The notes under the pieces were generated by a model. That model saw only the letters and a program-made list of their open reading frames with translations. It did no database searches and was not told where the DNA came from. Made by a program: the position numbers and the translations under genes. 64,000 nucleotides of DNA from Ostreococcus lucimarinus CCE9901 (taxonomy: Eukaryota; Chlorophyta; Mamiellophyceae; Mamiellales; Bathycoccaceae): NCBI RefSeq assembly GCF_000092065.1, contig NC_009371.1, positions 302,174 through 366,173 of the forward strand, in the 5' to 3' direction. Numbering within the stretch: position 1 is the first letter of the stretch; each line of letters starts with the position of its first letter. Positions 9,040-17,894 of the stretch are shown here, piece after piece.

Positions 9040-10149
9040 CTACACATTCAATGTCCACGCCATATCAATCTCTGTCTCGGTCAGGCGCTCCGAGTACGAG
9101 CTCCTGACGCCACTTTCGTCTAAGAACGCCGTCAAACAAAATCCTAAATATTCCGTCGAGGGCGATCCGAGTCCTCGCGAGACAAGCTCGCGAGCGCCCC
9201 ACAGCGTGGCCGGTCCGTTGACGCGAACGCGAACGCGTCGCTCGCGCTCAGCCGAGGACGCCATCTCGGCATCCGACTGCGCGGCACCCCTCAAATCGTA
9301 ATCCACGCTGATCCTCAACGCGTACCCGCTCCTCACGAACACCTCCGCGATATCTCGCATACCCTCCACCGCGAGATCGAGCCGCTCCTTCCCTCCCCTC
9401 GCCGATACCGGTGCCGGCGTGCCCTTGAAGTACGCCACGTCGAAATCCTCCCCGCGATCGAACCCTCTCCGCAAGCGTTCATAAATCTTTTTCCCACACC
9501 TCTCCGCGATCGCCTCGGGCAAGTTCGCGTTATCCATCAACGCGGGATCCCTCCGCACGACCGTCACGAGACCCTCCGCTCCCGTACGTTCCTCAAAAAC
9601 CTTCGCCGCCTTTGGAATCGCTCGCGACGCGCACGCCATCTGCACGAACGTCACAAAGTCGAAATACAGCGGATCCGTGATTTTCCCTTGCTCGATCCGC
9701 AGCGGTTCGTACAAATACTTGTACGGCTCCCACTCCGACGCTCGAAACTTCCACGACGTCGCCTGGAACTCGTCCATCGGGAGCATGTCCACGTCGTCGA
9801 TCGCCTCGTACGCCGACCGCAGCAGCAGCACCGCGAACGCGCCCTCGAGCGGCTTTCGCGGGAACTTCACCGGCACCGGCGCGCTCGGCGGCGGCGCGAA
9901 CGCGAAATTTCCCGCGTTTTCGCGCGTCGGCGCGTACGCGTTCGCGCGCGCGTCCCTCGCCGCGCGCCGTCGGCCGTCGTCGTCGTCGTCGTCACCGTCC
10001 CTCGTCGCGCTCTCCGCGCGCCTCGTCGTCGCGATCAGGGGCGCCAACGCCGCGTACGCGGACATGACGTCGCGACGCGTCATCGCGCGCGCCGTCACGC
10101 GCCGACGCGGCGCCACCGACGCGCGCGGCGCGACGCGCGCGCGGCACAT
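9040..10149 (-). CDS. conserved plastid, probably thylakoid-lumen, protein
   Basis: 369 residues. The N-terminus is an Arg/Ala-rich transit region followed by a twin-arginine-like signal (MTRRDVMSAYAALAPLIA) and an acidic spacer (GDDDDDDG). The mature part has aromatic-rich helices (YKYLYEPLRIEQGKITDPLYFDFVTF) and a C-terminal beta-rich region. The plan fits Tat import into the thylakoid lumen, which is inference. I do not recognise a named family. It ends 66 nt from the end of the convergent JmjC gene and starts 12 nt from the divergent methyltransferase gene. Confidence 0.75.
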   Translation of the reverse strand: MCRARVAPRASVAPRRRVTARAMTRRDVMSAYAALAPLIATTRRAESATRDGDDDDDDGRRRAARDARANAYAPTRENAGNFAFAPPPSAPVPVKFPRKPLEGAFAVLLLRSAYEAIDDVDMLPMDEFQATSWKFRASEWEPYKYLYEPLRIEQGKITDPLYFDFVTFVQMACASRAIPKAAKVFEERTGAEGLVTVVRRDPALMDNANLPEAIAERCGKKIYERLRRGFDRGEDFDVAYFKGTPAPVSARGGKERLDLAVEGMRDIAEVFVRSGYALRISVDYDLRGAAQSDAEMASSAERERRVRVRVNGPATLWGARELVSRGLGSPSTEYLGFCLTAFLDESGVRSSYSERLTETEIDMAWTLNV

Positions 10150-10160
10150 CGCGGCTCGAA

Positions 10161-12110
10161 ATGATGCGAGTCGTCGTCGCGCGCGCGCTCCGCGCGCACG
10201 CGCTCGAGCGCGCGCGCGGCGATCGCTCGACGAAGACCGTCGTCGTCGCGCGCGCGCTTCGTCGGCGGTCGAGCGCGATCGAGGCGACGCCGAGCGCGAG
10301 CGGTGGCGGCGGCGGCGGCGGTTGGGCGAGCGGATTGCGACGCGCCGCGGGCGACGAGCGCGACGACGACGACCGCGACGCGTACGAAGACGACGGTCGA
10401 GCTTCGCGCTCGCGCGCGAGCGCGCGCGAGGGGCGAACGAGCGCGGGAGGGTTCGGGGAAGGACGAGAGGAGTGGCGCGGACGCGGCGACGGGGACGACG
10501 GCGCGCGGCGACGACGGTCGCGACCGACGGGCGATCGAGCGCGCTCGCGCGGGAGACACGATCAGAGGCACGGCGCGCAGTCGTACGGACGAGGCGGACG
10601 AAGAGACGACGCGAGGGAGGGCGCGAGAGGGCGAGATCGGGAGGCGGCGCGGGAGGACGAGGGGCCGAAGCCGGTTCGAGCGGGACATCGGAGGTTTTAC
10701 GCGACGTGTCATCCGGGTTTGGAGGACGTCGTGGCGCGAGAGTTGGCGTCGCCGATGATAAATGCGAGTGATATCGTGATCGGGAAGTCTGGGGTGTCGT
10801 TTACGGGGACGCAAAGAGTTGGGTACGACGCGAACGTGTGGCTGCGGAGCGCGGTTCGCGTGCTCGTGGAGCTCAAGCGAGGATATTTGGATCCATACGT
10901 GAGCGGGACGCAGAGTGTGTACGAGTTCGTGAAGCACGCCGTGCCTTGGGAAGAGGTCATACCGGGAGGCGAGCGCGGAGATGGGCTGAAGTTCGGCGTG
11001 GAGACGCGCCTGTGGGACTGCTCGCAGATTACTTCGTCGCACGCCGCGAAGATTCGCGTCAAGGACGCCGTGTGCGACGCCCTCGTGGACGCCACGGGAA
11101 CGAGGCCTTCGCCGCCGGATAATTACGCCGCCGCGGATGTGCCTCTTTACGTCACCCTGTATCGCGACGAGATCATCATGTACCGCGATATGAGCGGAGA
11201 ATCGCTGCACAGACGGGGATACCGCAACGCCATGCATCGCGCGTCGCTGAGCGAAAGCGCGGCGGCGGGGATGTTAAGTTTGGCGGGATGGCCCGATATG
11301 CTCGAAGAGTGGCAACGCGACCCCGCTGGATCGCCGCCACCCGTACTCATCGATCCCATGTGCGGAAGCGGGACGTTCCTCATCGAGGGCGCGCTCATGG
11401 CGGCCAACGTCGCCCCCGGTTTGATTCGCAGCGAAACCATCGGGTACGCGTTTGAGCGATGGCCCGATCACAATCCGAGAACTTTTGAGGAGTGCTTAGA
11501 AAATGCCAGAAGAATAGGAGCAGAAACGCGCACGGCGGTACCGACGCCGCCCGTGATCATCGGGAACGATATACATCCAGGGGCGGTGACGTTGGCGGGT
11601 CAAGGATCAGAGACGGCGCGCGTGGCGGGCATGATCGACGTCTTCAGAAACGATTGCGAGATGTTCAACATCACCGCATCGAGCGCTGGGGCGAAAATCG
11701 CCCCGAACGCACCCAAACTCGTCGTGACGAACCCACCGTGGGGTAAACGAATCGGCGCGGGCGAACCCGCCGGTAGACGACGCGTGGGCCCTGGGGATTA
11801 CGACGACGAATACGGCGACGAAGACTCGTTCGATCGCGACACGACGGTTGGTTCGAACGACATCAGCGCAGAAGAAGCGCTCGAGCAGGTGTGGAATTCA
11901 TTAGGCGTATTCTTAAAGCGCGAGTGTCCCGACTCTTCGGCTTTCGTGCTCAGTGGAAACCCAGAGGTATCTCGCGCGATTCGCATGCGAGCGTCTCGTA
12001 AACACGTCGTCGGCATCGGCGGCGTCGATTGCCGGCTGCTCCGGTACGATATTTTGCCCCCCAAACCACCCGGCTACGCCCCAAGGCAGCGATTAGAGGA
12101 GCGCGATTGA
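10161..12110 (+). CDS. THUMP-domain RNA guanine-N2 methyltransferase (RlmL/UPF0020 family)
   Basis: 649 residues. A basic, disordered N-terminal 170 residues (possible organelle presequence) precede a ferredoxin-like/THUMP RNA-binding region (RFYATCHPGLEDVVARELAS through DVPLYVTLYRDEIIMYRD). A Rossmann methyltransferase follows. The SAM site is DPMCGSGTFLIEGALMAAN (Asp398) and the catalytic motif IV is NPPWG (Asn524). This arrangement matches the N-terminal half of bacterial RlmL, which makes m2G in large-subunit rRNA. An organellar rRNA target is likely but not shown. Asp/Glu-rich insertions near residue 545 look lineage-specific. Confidence 0.88.
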   Translation: MMRVVVARALRAHALERARGDRSTKTVVVARALRRRSSAIEATPSASGGGGGGGWASGLRRAAGDERDDDDRDAYEDDGRASRSRASAREGRTSAGGFGEGREEWRGRGDGDDGARRRRSRPTGDRARSRGRHDQRHGAQSYGRGGRRDDAREGARGRDREAAREDEGPKPVRAGHRRFYATCHPGLEDVVARELASPMINASDIVIGKSGVSFTGTQRVGYDANVWLRSAVRVLVELKRGYLDPYVSGTQSVYEFVKHAVPWEEVIPGGERGDGLKFGVETRLWDCSQITSSHAAKIRVKDAVCDALVDATGTRPSPPDNYAAADVPLYVTLYRDEIIMYRDMSGESLHRRGYRNAMHRASLSESAAAGMLSLAGWPDMLEEWQRDPAGSPPPVLIDPMCGSGTFLIEGALMAANVAPGLIRSETIGYAFERWPDHNPRTFEECLENARRIGAETRTAVPTPPVIIGNDIHPGAVTLAGQGSETARVAGMIDVFRNDCEMFNITASSAGAKIAPNAPKLVVTNPPWGKRIGAGEPAGRRRVGPGDYDDEYGDEDSFDRDTTVGSNDISAEEALEQVWNSLGVFLKRECPDSSAFVLSGNPEVSRAIRMRASRKHVVGIGGVDCRLLRYDILPPKPPGYAPRQRLEERD

Positions 12111-12167
12111 ACGACGAGGCGCGAACGGTCGCAAGAATGTGTGATGTTGTAATATTTCAGCGAGCTT

Positions 12168-13007
12168 TTACTTCAAGAACGTGCACGTGATCCACATCGC
12201 GACAAAGCTGAACAACGCGAGTATCAGCTCCGGGGCCACACCCTGCGGGAACAGTGGGATGTACACCGGCACGATCGACCCCACGAGCCACGCGAGCAAA
12301 AGCGCGATGAGAGAGTCCCTAAAAGCCTTTCCGAGCGTTCCCTGACCCCCGCGCTTTTCGTTCAAAAAGTACACGCACGTCCCGAACGCGCACGCCATCT
12401 GAAACGCCGGTCCACTCGTCGCCGGCGCCGCGATCGCCCATCCAGATATGATCACATACAGCATCGTCCGTCTGATCAGCGTCTGTTGATCCGGTTTCGC
12501 GAACATCGCCTTCACCCGCTGCACCAACGGCGCGTCGTAATCGACCCCATCCTTATTCTTCTCCTTCTTCATCTTCCTAAGTCCCTTCTGCATCTTCCGC
12601 GTCGACAGTCTCTCGGATATCACCTTATCGTACGCCGCCTCGATCGCCTCCACCCCTCGTTCGTCTCCCGCGTGCTCGCGAATCAAGTAATTAAACGCGC
12701 TCGACACCTCCTCGCTCGTCGCGTCCGCGTCGATCCCTAACCTCTTGTACGGGTCCTTCTCCTTCGTCCGCGCGAACGCGTTCGTCGGCCGCTTCGCCGC
12801 CGCGCCTCGAGCGTCGCTCTCGGCGTCGCCGCGCGCGTCGAACCCGCCGTCGTCGGCGCTCGCGCCGTCCATCGCGGCGTCGGCGCGTCGGACGAGCGAA
12901 TCGCGGCGTCGCGCGCCGCCTCGCGCCTCGGCGCCTCGGCGCGCGCTCGAGAGGCGCGCGCGCGCGCGAACGGCGACGCGCGGGCGCGCGACGACGACGC
13001 GCGACAT
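12168..13007 (-). CDS. CPP1-like J-domain-related chloroplast membrane protein (DUF3353)
   Basis: 279 residues. A transit-like N-terminus (about 80 residues) precedes a J-like helical region (DPYKRLGIDADATSEEVSSAFNYL) that lacks the HPD tripeptide. Three or four hydrophobic helices follow (LYVIISGWAIAAPAT, AFQMACAFGTCVYFL, IALLLAWLVGSIVPVYIPL, ALFSFVAMWITCTFL). This is the plan of CPP1/CDF1, the plant chaperone-like protein that stabilises protochlorophyllide oxidoreductase in plastid membranes. Family assignment is strong; the client protein here is inferred. It ends 57 nt from the convergent methyltransferase gene. Confidence 0.85.
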   Translation of the reverse strand: MSRVVVARPRVAVRARARLSSARRGAEARGGARRRDSLVRRADAAMDGASADDGGFDARGDAESDARGAAAKRPTNAFARTKEKDPYKRLGIDADATSEEVSSAFNYLIREHAGDERGVEAIEAAYDKVISERLSTRKMQKGLRKMKKEKNKDGVDYDAPLVQRVKAMFAKPDQQTLIRRTMLYVIISGWAIAAPATSGPAFQMACAFGTCVYFLNEKRGGQGTLGKAFRDSLIALLLAWLVGSIVPVYIPLFPQGVAPELILALFSFVAMWITCTFLK

Positions 13008-13393
13008 CGCGGCGCGCGCGCGTGGGAGTGCGCGCGCGCGAGCCCGGCGCGCGGCGCGAGGGCGCGCAAAGCCCTCGGAGTCCGTCCGTCGAGTCGTGAA
13101 CGGTCAATCAGTCGATCGAGGGAAATCAGAGGAGGACCGAGACGACCGAGCGACGAAGAGAGACGAAGGAGAGATGAAGAAAGAAAGATTGTTATTCGCG
13201 AGAACGTCAGAGATGGCGTCGAAACGACCGATGGCGATGGCGCGATGGCGCGACGACGATCGTCGACGCGAATCGCCGGCGGTTCCTCGCGGAACGGCGC
13301 GCGGAGGCGACGACGACGATCGTCGACGCGGAATCGACGACGATGAATGAGATGTCTTGGTACAGCGACGGTGAGGCGAGAGGGCGTCGCCGT
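13008..13393. other. intergenic, purine-rich tract and short direct repeat
   Basis: Promoter side of the CPP1-like gene and 3' flank of the lipid-droplet gene. It contains a purine-rich tract around 13125-13190 and two near-identical copies of GACGACGATCGTCGACGCG about 60 bp apart (near 13252 and 13312). No gene or RNA is supportable. Confidence 0.5.
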
Positions 13394-14221
13394 TTACGCG
13401 GTGATCGCCGTGGGCATGACGCGCTTACCGATGGCGACGGCGTACTTGCCGCCGGCGACGGCGTACGGCGCGGCGACGTCGATGGCTTTGCTCACGACGG
13501 GCTGCGCCAACACGCGCTCGGCGACCGGGGTCGCCTTTTCGACGACCGCCACGACGCGCGGATTGGTGATGACCTGCTCCCACAACGACTTGACGCGAGC
13601 GAAGAGCTTATCGGAATCGAGAGCCGCGCGCGCTTGCGCGATGGCCATCTTCAACGCCGTCATCGCCTCCTCCGGGAGCTTCACCGCGCGCGTCTTCAAT
13701 TCCTCGATCGCGTGCTCAACCTTGGACAAGTACTCCGATCTCGCTTGTTTCAGCGCATCTAAGTTATCCGGATACTGTTCCTTCGCCTTGATCGCGTACG
13801 CGTACGCCGCGTTCGCCGTCTTCACCGGCGCCGAATTCTTCACGCGCGTCTCGTACGCCTCGTTCAGCACCTTCACCGCCCGGTCCACGTTCGCGTCCGC
13901 CTTCATCAGCGCCACCGGATACGTCTCACACACCTTCTTCGCCACCGGTTGTCCGTAATGCGCGATCAAGCTTTCAATCTTGGTCAACGACCCTCGCAGC
14001 GCGGTCGCGTCTCGCGCCTTTTCGTACGCCGCCGTCGCCCGCTTCGTCAACGCGTGCGTCTTCACGTACTCCAGCGACGTCTCCGTCGCGTTCACCACGA
14101 ACGCCAACTGCTTCAATTCGTTCGTCGCGGTCGTCGTTTCGCCCTTTTCGACCACCGGGGCGACCGTTTTCGGCTTGGGCATCTTTTTAATCTTTTCCAC
14201 GGACGGTTGCTCGAGGCTCAT
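13394..14221 (-). CDS. lipid-droplet-associated protein (REF/SRPP/MLDP-like)
   Basis: 275 residues, largely amphipathic helices without charged active-site motifs. The N-terminal part (LKQLAFVVNATETSLEYVKT ... AKKVCETYPVALMKADANVDRAV) follows the order of the REF/SRPP/LDAP family: a LKYL.FV start, a YAK segment, PVYEKF, then FVDRKVD. The C-terminal 60 residues have long Ala/Val runs suited to membrane-surface binding. Green-algal major lipid droplet proteins belong here. Function (coating storage lipid droplets, possibly under nutrient stress) is by family. I rate the assignment as probable, since identity is low. Confidence 0.65.
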   Translation of the reverse strand: MSLEQPSVEKIKKMPKPKTVAPVVEKGETTTATNELKQLAFVVNATETSLEYVKTHALTKRATAAYEKARDATALRGSLTKIESLIAHYGQPVAKKVCETYPVALMKADANVDRAVKVLNEAYETRVKNSAPVKTANAAYAYAIKAKEQYPDNLDALKQARSEYLSKVEHAIEELKTRAVKLPEEAMTALKMAIAQARAALDSDKLFARVKSLWEQVITNPRVVAVVEKATPVAERVLAQPVVSKAIDVAAPYAVAGGKYAVAIGKRVMPTAITA

Positions 14222-14447
14222 CTTTTCGTGCGCGTCGTAAAACGTCTCCTCGGGCGCGTCGTCGCGGGCGTCGATCGTCGATCGTTTGATCGTTTTCGTC
14301 TGTGCGCGCGCGTCGCGCGATTCACGGAACGGAATCGTGACGGTGCGTCGCGATGTGATGCATCAGCGGCGCGCGCGGTGCCCTCTGCCAGCGCTGGCGC
14401 CGACGCGCGCGACGGAAGGCGAAAGCGGGACGTCGATTACAACAAGA

Positions 14448-15635
14448 TCAAGACGAGAAAGAGTCGAGGTAGCCGTGTAAAGAGGTGGCGCCGCCGGTGT
14501 GCAAGAAACAGACTCGATCGCCCGGTTTGAAGACGCCGCGCGCGCAATAGTCAATCAAACCGGCGCCGGCTTTGCCGCTGTAGACGGGATCGAGGAGGAC
14601 GCCCTCCGTCGACGCGAAGAGCCTGATGGCGTCGATGGTTTGCGAGGTCGGGATGCCGTAGCCGTCGCCGACGTAATTGGTGTCGGCGACGATCTTGGAA
14701 CGCTCGATCGGACGGATGCCGAGCTCGGCGCACGTCGCGAGGGCGAGCGCGTGCACGTTGGCTTCTTGCGTCGGTTGCGGCGCGCGGACGCCGAACCCGA
14801 GCAAGGGAAGGGAAGAATCGACGGAGTGTAAGCCGACGGCGAGTCCCGCCTGCGTACCCGCGCTACCGGTGGCGTGCACGAGATGATCGAACTCGATATC
14901 CATCTCGCGCGCTTGATCCAAGAGCTCGTGCGCCGCGCGCACGTATCCCAAAGCGCCTCGCGGGCACGACCCGCCGCCTACGATGGTGTACACTTTCTCG
15001 CCTTTCGCGCGAAACTCGTCCGCCACGCGCTCAAGCTCTTCGTTCATGTTTAACCCCTGGTCACCCGGACGGTATTCTCGCGTCGCACCGAACAAATCAT
15101 CCAACAAAACGTTCCCGTTTCGCGTGTAGTTTTCGTCCTCGCGTCCCGTCCGATCCTCGAGCAAGACGTGACACTTCAATCCCAATTTCGCACACGCCGC
15201 CGCGGTTTGCCGCGCGTGATTCGATTGCGTCGCCCCTTGCGTCATCACCATCGTCGCCCCCACGGCGAGGGCTTCGGCCATGAGATACTCCAGCTTTCGC
15301 GTCTTATTCCCTCCCGTCAGCACGCCGTACGCGTCGTCCCGCTTCGCGTACACTCGCACGCCGTTCAACTTCTCGCTCAATCGCGGCAAGTACTCCAACG
15401 GCGTCGGTCCGTGCGCGAACGATTCAACTCTCGGAAACGCTTTCAACGCCTCGCGCGCGTTCACCGCCGACGTCGCGTCCAGCGCCGCGTCGTTCGCGAT
15501 CGCGCGTCGTCGCGACGCTTCGGATCCTCGCGATGTCGACCGCATCGTCTTCGACGCCGCGCTTCGGCGTCCTCCTCGCGTCGTCGCCCCGAGCGCGGGC
15601 GCGCGCGTCTTCATCGTCTTCATCGTCGTCTTCAT
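14448..15635 (-). CDS. D-cysteine desulfhydrase / ACC-deaminase-like PLP enzyme
   Basis: 395 residues, a fold-type II PLP enzyme after a 60-residue presequence rich in Ser, Thr and Arg (plastid or mitochondrial). The Schiff-base lysine is in [15 protein letters not shown]. The Ser/Asn-rich segment [21 protein letters not shown] and the phosphate loop [13 protein letters not shown] are intact. The family releases H2S, ammonia and pyruvate from D-cysteine, and members may also act on 1-aminocyclopropane-1-carboxylate. The sequence alone does not separate the two. The neighbouring divergent gene encodes a lumen protein and gives no further hint. Confidence 0.87.
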   Translation of the reverse strand: MKTTMKTMKTRAPALGATTRGGRRSAASKTMRSTSRGSEASRRRAIANDAALDATSAVNAREALKAFPRVESFAHGPTPLEYLPRLSEKLNGVRVYAKRDDAYGVLTGGNKTRKLEYLMAEALAVGATMVMTQGATQSNHARQTAAACAKLGLKCHVLLEDRTGREDENYTRNGNVLLDDLFGATREYRPGDQGLNMNEELERVADEFRAKGEKVYTIVGGGSCPRGALGYVRAAHELLDQAREMDIEFDHLVHATGSAGTQAGLAVGLHSVDSSLPLLGFGVRAPQPTQEANVHALALATCAELGIRPIERSKIVADTNYVGDGYGIPTSQTIDAIRLFASTEGVLLDPVYSGKAGAGLIDYCARGVFKPGDRVCFLHTGGATSLHGYLDSFSS

Positions 15636-15899
15636 TCGTCTCGCGCGTCGGTCGCGTCGCGCGCGCGCGCGTGTGCGCGGTCGGCACCCGCGCGTCGGCG
15701 TCGACGCCCAACCGTCGGCGACCGACCGATTTTATCCGATCCCGACGCGAACGACAGCGCATATACGAGACGACGCGACGCTTATGTGCGAAAAGCATAC
15801 ACGCGCCGCACACGGTACGGGATTTCATACCGCGCGCGCCCGCGCGCGCGGCGCCGCGACGCGCGCGCGGCGCGACGCGACGCCTCGACGCCGACGGCG

Positions 15900-16442
15900 A
15901 TGGCGGCGACGGCGGCGACGACGACGACGTCGATGAACGCGACGTCGGCGCGCTCGAGCGCGCGCGCGACGCGCGCGCGACGCGCGGATAAAACGACCGC
16001 GCGCGCGCGCCGACGCGCCGACGACGGCGACGACGACGGACGCGCGGCGACGACGACGACGCGCGCGGCGTGCGCGGCGATCGCGGCGATGGCGATGGCG
16101 TGCTCGAGCGCGCGGGCTTACGTCCCGGGATTCTTCGCGGCGAGCGCGGAGGCGAGCGAGACGACGACGACGACCTTCGCGGGGCGGTACGCCGACCCGA
16201 AACACCCGGGGTGCCTGCGAGAGATCTCGGCCGACGGCACGGTGCGAGGCGAAGACGGCGATCCGGGGTGCGGGAAGACGACGCGGACGCGGCCGTGGAC
16301 CCTGAGCGGGGTGATCGACGTGAACGACGACTCGATATTCATCGACTTTAGCCCGAAGGGCGGACCGGCGAACTTGCTCGGCGAACGCGTCGAGGGGGGG
16401 GTGAAATTTCCCGACGGTAACGTCTGGCGCAAGCTCGAGTGA
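15900..16442 (+). CDS. small conserved plastid protein, probably thylakoid lumen
   Basis: 180 residues from the ATG opening MAATAATTTTSMNATSARSS. The first 80 residues form a bipartite presequence: Arg/Thr/Ala-rich, then a hydrophobic stretch (AACAAIAAMAMACSSARAYV). The mature domain is compact (FAGRYADPKHPGCLREI ... DFSPKGGPANLLGE ... FPDGNVWRKLE), with two Cys that could form a disulfide. I recall this GRYxDPxHPGC...DFSPKGGP pattern as conserved in algal and plant plastid proteins of unknown function. An upstream open frame lacks supporting features and is not used. Confidence 0.75.
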   Translation: MAATAATTTTSMNATSARSSARATRARRADKTTARARRRADDGDDDGRAATTTTRAACAAIAAMAMACSSARAYVPGFFAASAEASETTTTTFAGRYADPKHPGCLREISADGTVRGEDGDPGCGKTTRTRPWTLSGVIDVNDDSIFIDFSPKGGPANLLGERVEGGVKFPDGNVWRKLE

Positions 16443-16642
16443 GGGCTCGGACGATCGGATTGGGACTCGGAACGACGCGCGCGCGCGTCGTTTTCGCGTC
16501 GTTCGCGCGTTCGTTGTCGCACATTTTTCTCGCTCGCGCGTCGTTCTTGTAATGCGCCGACGCGACGCCTCGCCGCGTAACGCGACGCTCGAACGACGCG
16601 CGTCGATACGCGAGTCGCGCGCCCGGACGCGCGATCGCGAGT

Positions 16643-17032
16643 ATGGTCTTCTCCACCGTCGCGTCCGTCGCGAGGCGCGCGATGACGTCCGCGCTCGCCG
16701 GGACGTCGAAAACGGCGCCGAGTGCGATCGCCGCCCCGTTCGCGCTCGCGAGCGCGAGCGCGCTCGCGAACGCGCGTCAGCCGTCGATCGCGACGCGGCC
16801 GATGATCACCATCCCAGTCGAGCGTGGGGACGCCGAACGGGCGTATAAACGACTGCGGAGGATCATGATGAGCGAAGGGATTTATAAAGATTTGCGCGCG
16901 AGCACCGAGGGGCATCGAAAGCCGTCGCAGTTGCGCGTGTTGGCGCGGAAAGAGCGCGAACGGCGGACGAAGCGGAGCAAGTTGAACTCTAAGCTCGGAT
17001 GGATCATGCGTCAGAAGGAGCGTGGGTTTTAG
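16643..17032 (+). CDS. organellar ribosomal protein bS21
   Basis: 129 residues. An organelle presequence of about 55 residues precedes a full bS21 domain (RGDAERAYKRLRRIMMSEGI ... RKERERRTKRSKL). The bS21 small-subunit protein helps start translation in bacteria-derived ribosomes. Basic residues dominate the C-terminus, as expected for rRNA contact. Whether the target is plastid or mitochondrion cannot be decided by eye; the Met/Ser/Ala-rich presequence fits either. Confidence 0.85.
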   Translation: MVFSTVASVARRAMTSALAGTSKTAPSAIAAPFALASASALANARQPSIATRPMITIPVERGDAERAYKRLRRIMMSEGIYKDLRASTEGHRKPSQLRVLARKERERRTKRSKLNSKLGWIMRQKERGF

Positions 17033-17193
17033 GAGGTTGGTCATCGTCGACGAAGCGGCGGCGGCGGCTTTGCGAGGTTTTACTTTAGCGTTAGAGTTGT
17101 TTTGTGACGACGGATGGTTCAGGATTGTGAATGAAAATAAGCGTCTGGGCAACAATTACACCACCAACTACACACGGTAAAGCTACATCGAAT

Positions 17194-17691
17194 CTAATCC
17201 TCGCACGCCGGGTCTTTCGCCATCTCGCTGCCCGGCGCGAAGAGCACCGCGCTCTTGTCCACGATGCCGACCAACAATCCCTCGAATCCACTCGTCTCTT
17301 TCTTCGTCGTGAACACGCTGGCGGATGAATTCTCGCTGATATCGTCCCCATCCGCGGCCATGGCGTCGCACTCATCGCTACAAGCGTCCGCACAGTACCC
17401 GTCGCTGCCGGGCGCGATGCGCAGGCACTCCTTCACGCACTTGCTCTGACAAAACTGCGTGTCCGCCGCGGCCACGCTCGCGCCGACGTTCGTCGCCGAG
17501 ACGGCGGCGAACACCATCGCCGACACGGCGAACGCAAATCGTCGCTCGCGCGCGGTATCGGTCGAGGCGGACGACCGGGACACGGCGGAGGGAGTCATCC
17601 TATCCACTCGAGAAGCGCGACTTTGGCGTTCGTTCGCTCGGCGCGGCGTCGCCGGGAGCGTCGGTCGGCGGGTGGTGTGGGCGAGCGTCAT
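17194..17691 (-). CDS. Cys-rich plastid/thylakoid protein, function unknown
   Basis: 165 residues from ATG at 17691; a second ATG at 17598 gives 134. The N-terminus ends in a hydrophobic segment (FAFAVSAMVFAAVSATNVGASVAAA) typical of lumen or membrane delivery. It is followed by a six-cysteine cluster with spacing FCQSKCVKEC...YCADACSDEC, then a C-terminal region ending DPACED. Plant plastid proteins with the same C-x3-C-x3-C ... C-x3-C-x3-C pattern exist, but I know no assigned role. The paired Cys could bind metal or form disulfides. Confidence 0.7.
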   Translation of the reverse strand: MTLAHTTRRPTLPATPRRANERQSRASRVDRMTPSAVSRSSASTDTARERRFAFAVSAMVFAAVSATNVGASVAAADTQFCQSKCVKECLRIAPGSDGYCADACSDECDAMAADGDDISENSSASVFTTKKETSGFEGLLVGIVDKSAVLFAPGSEMAKDPACED

Positions 17692-17894
17692 TACACACGC
17701 CGTGCTCGCGCGTTCAAGGGCGACGAAGGCGTCGGGAAGTGAGGTAAACAAAATTTTGTTGTTGGAAGTTTACATGAGGTGTCCGAAGTATTAATTTCTA
17801 GAACTGTCGAGAGAGACGGACGCTCTCGGCGGTGGGGTTTCTATTCGAGCGATCATCGATTGGTTATCCTGAACGCGTCACGTCACTTAACATC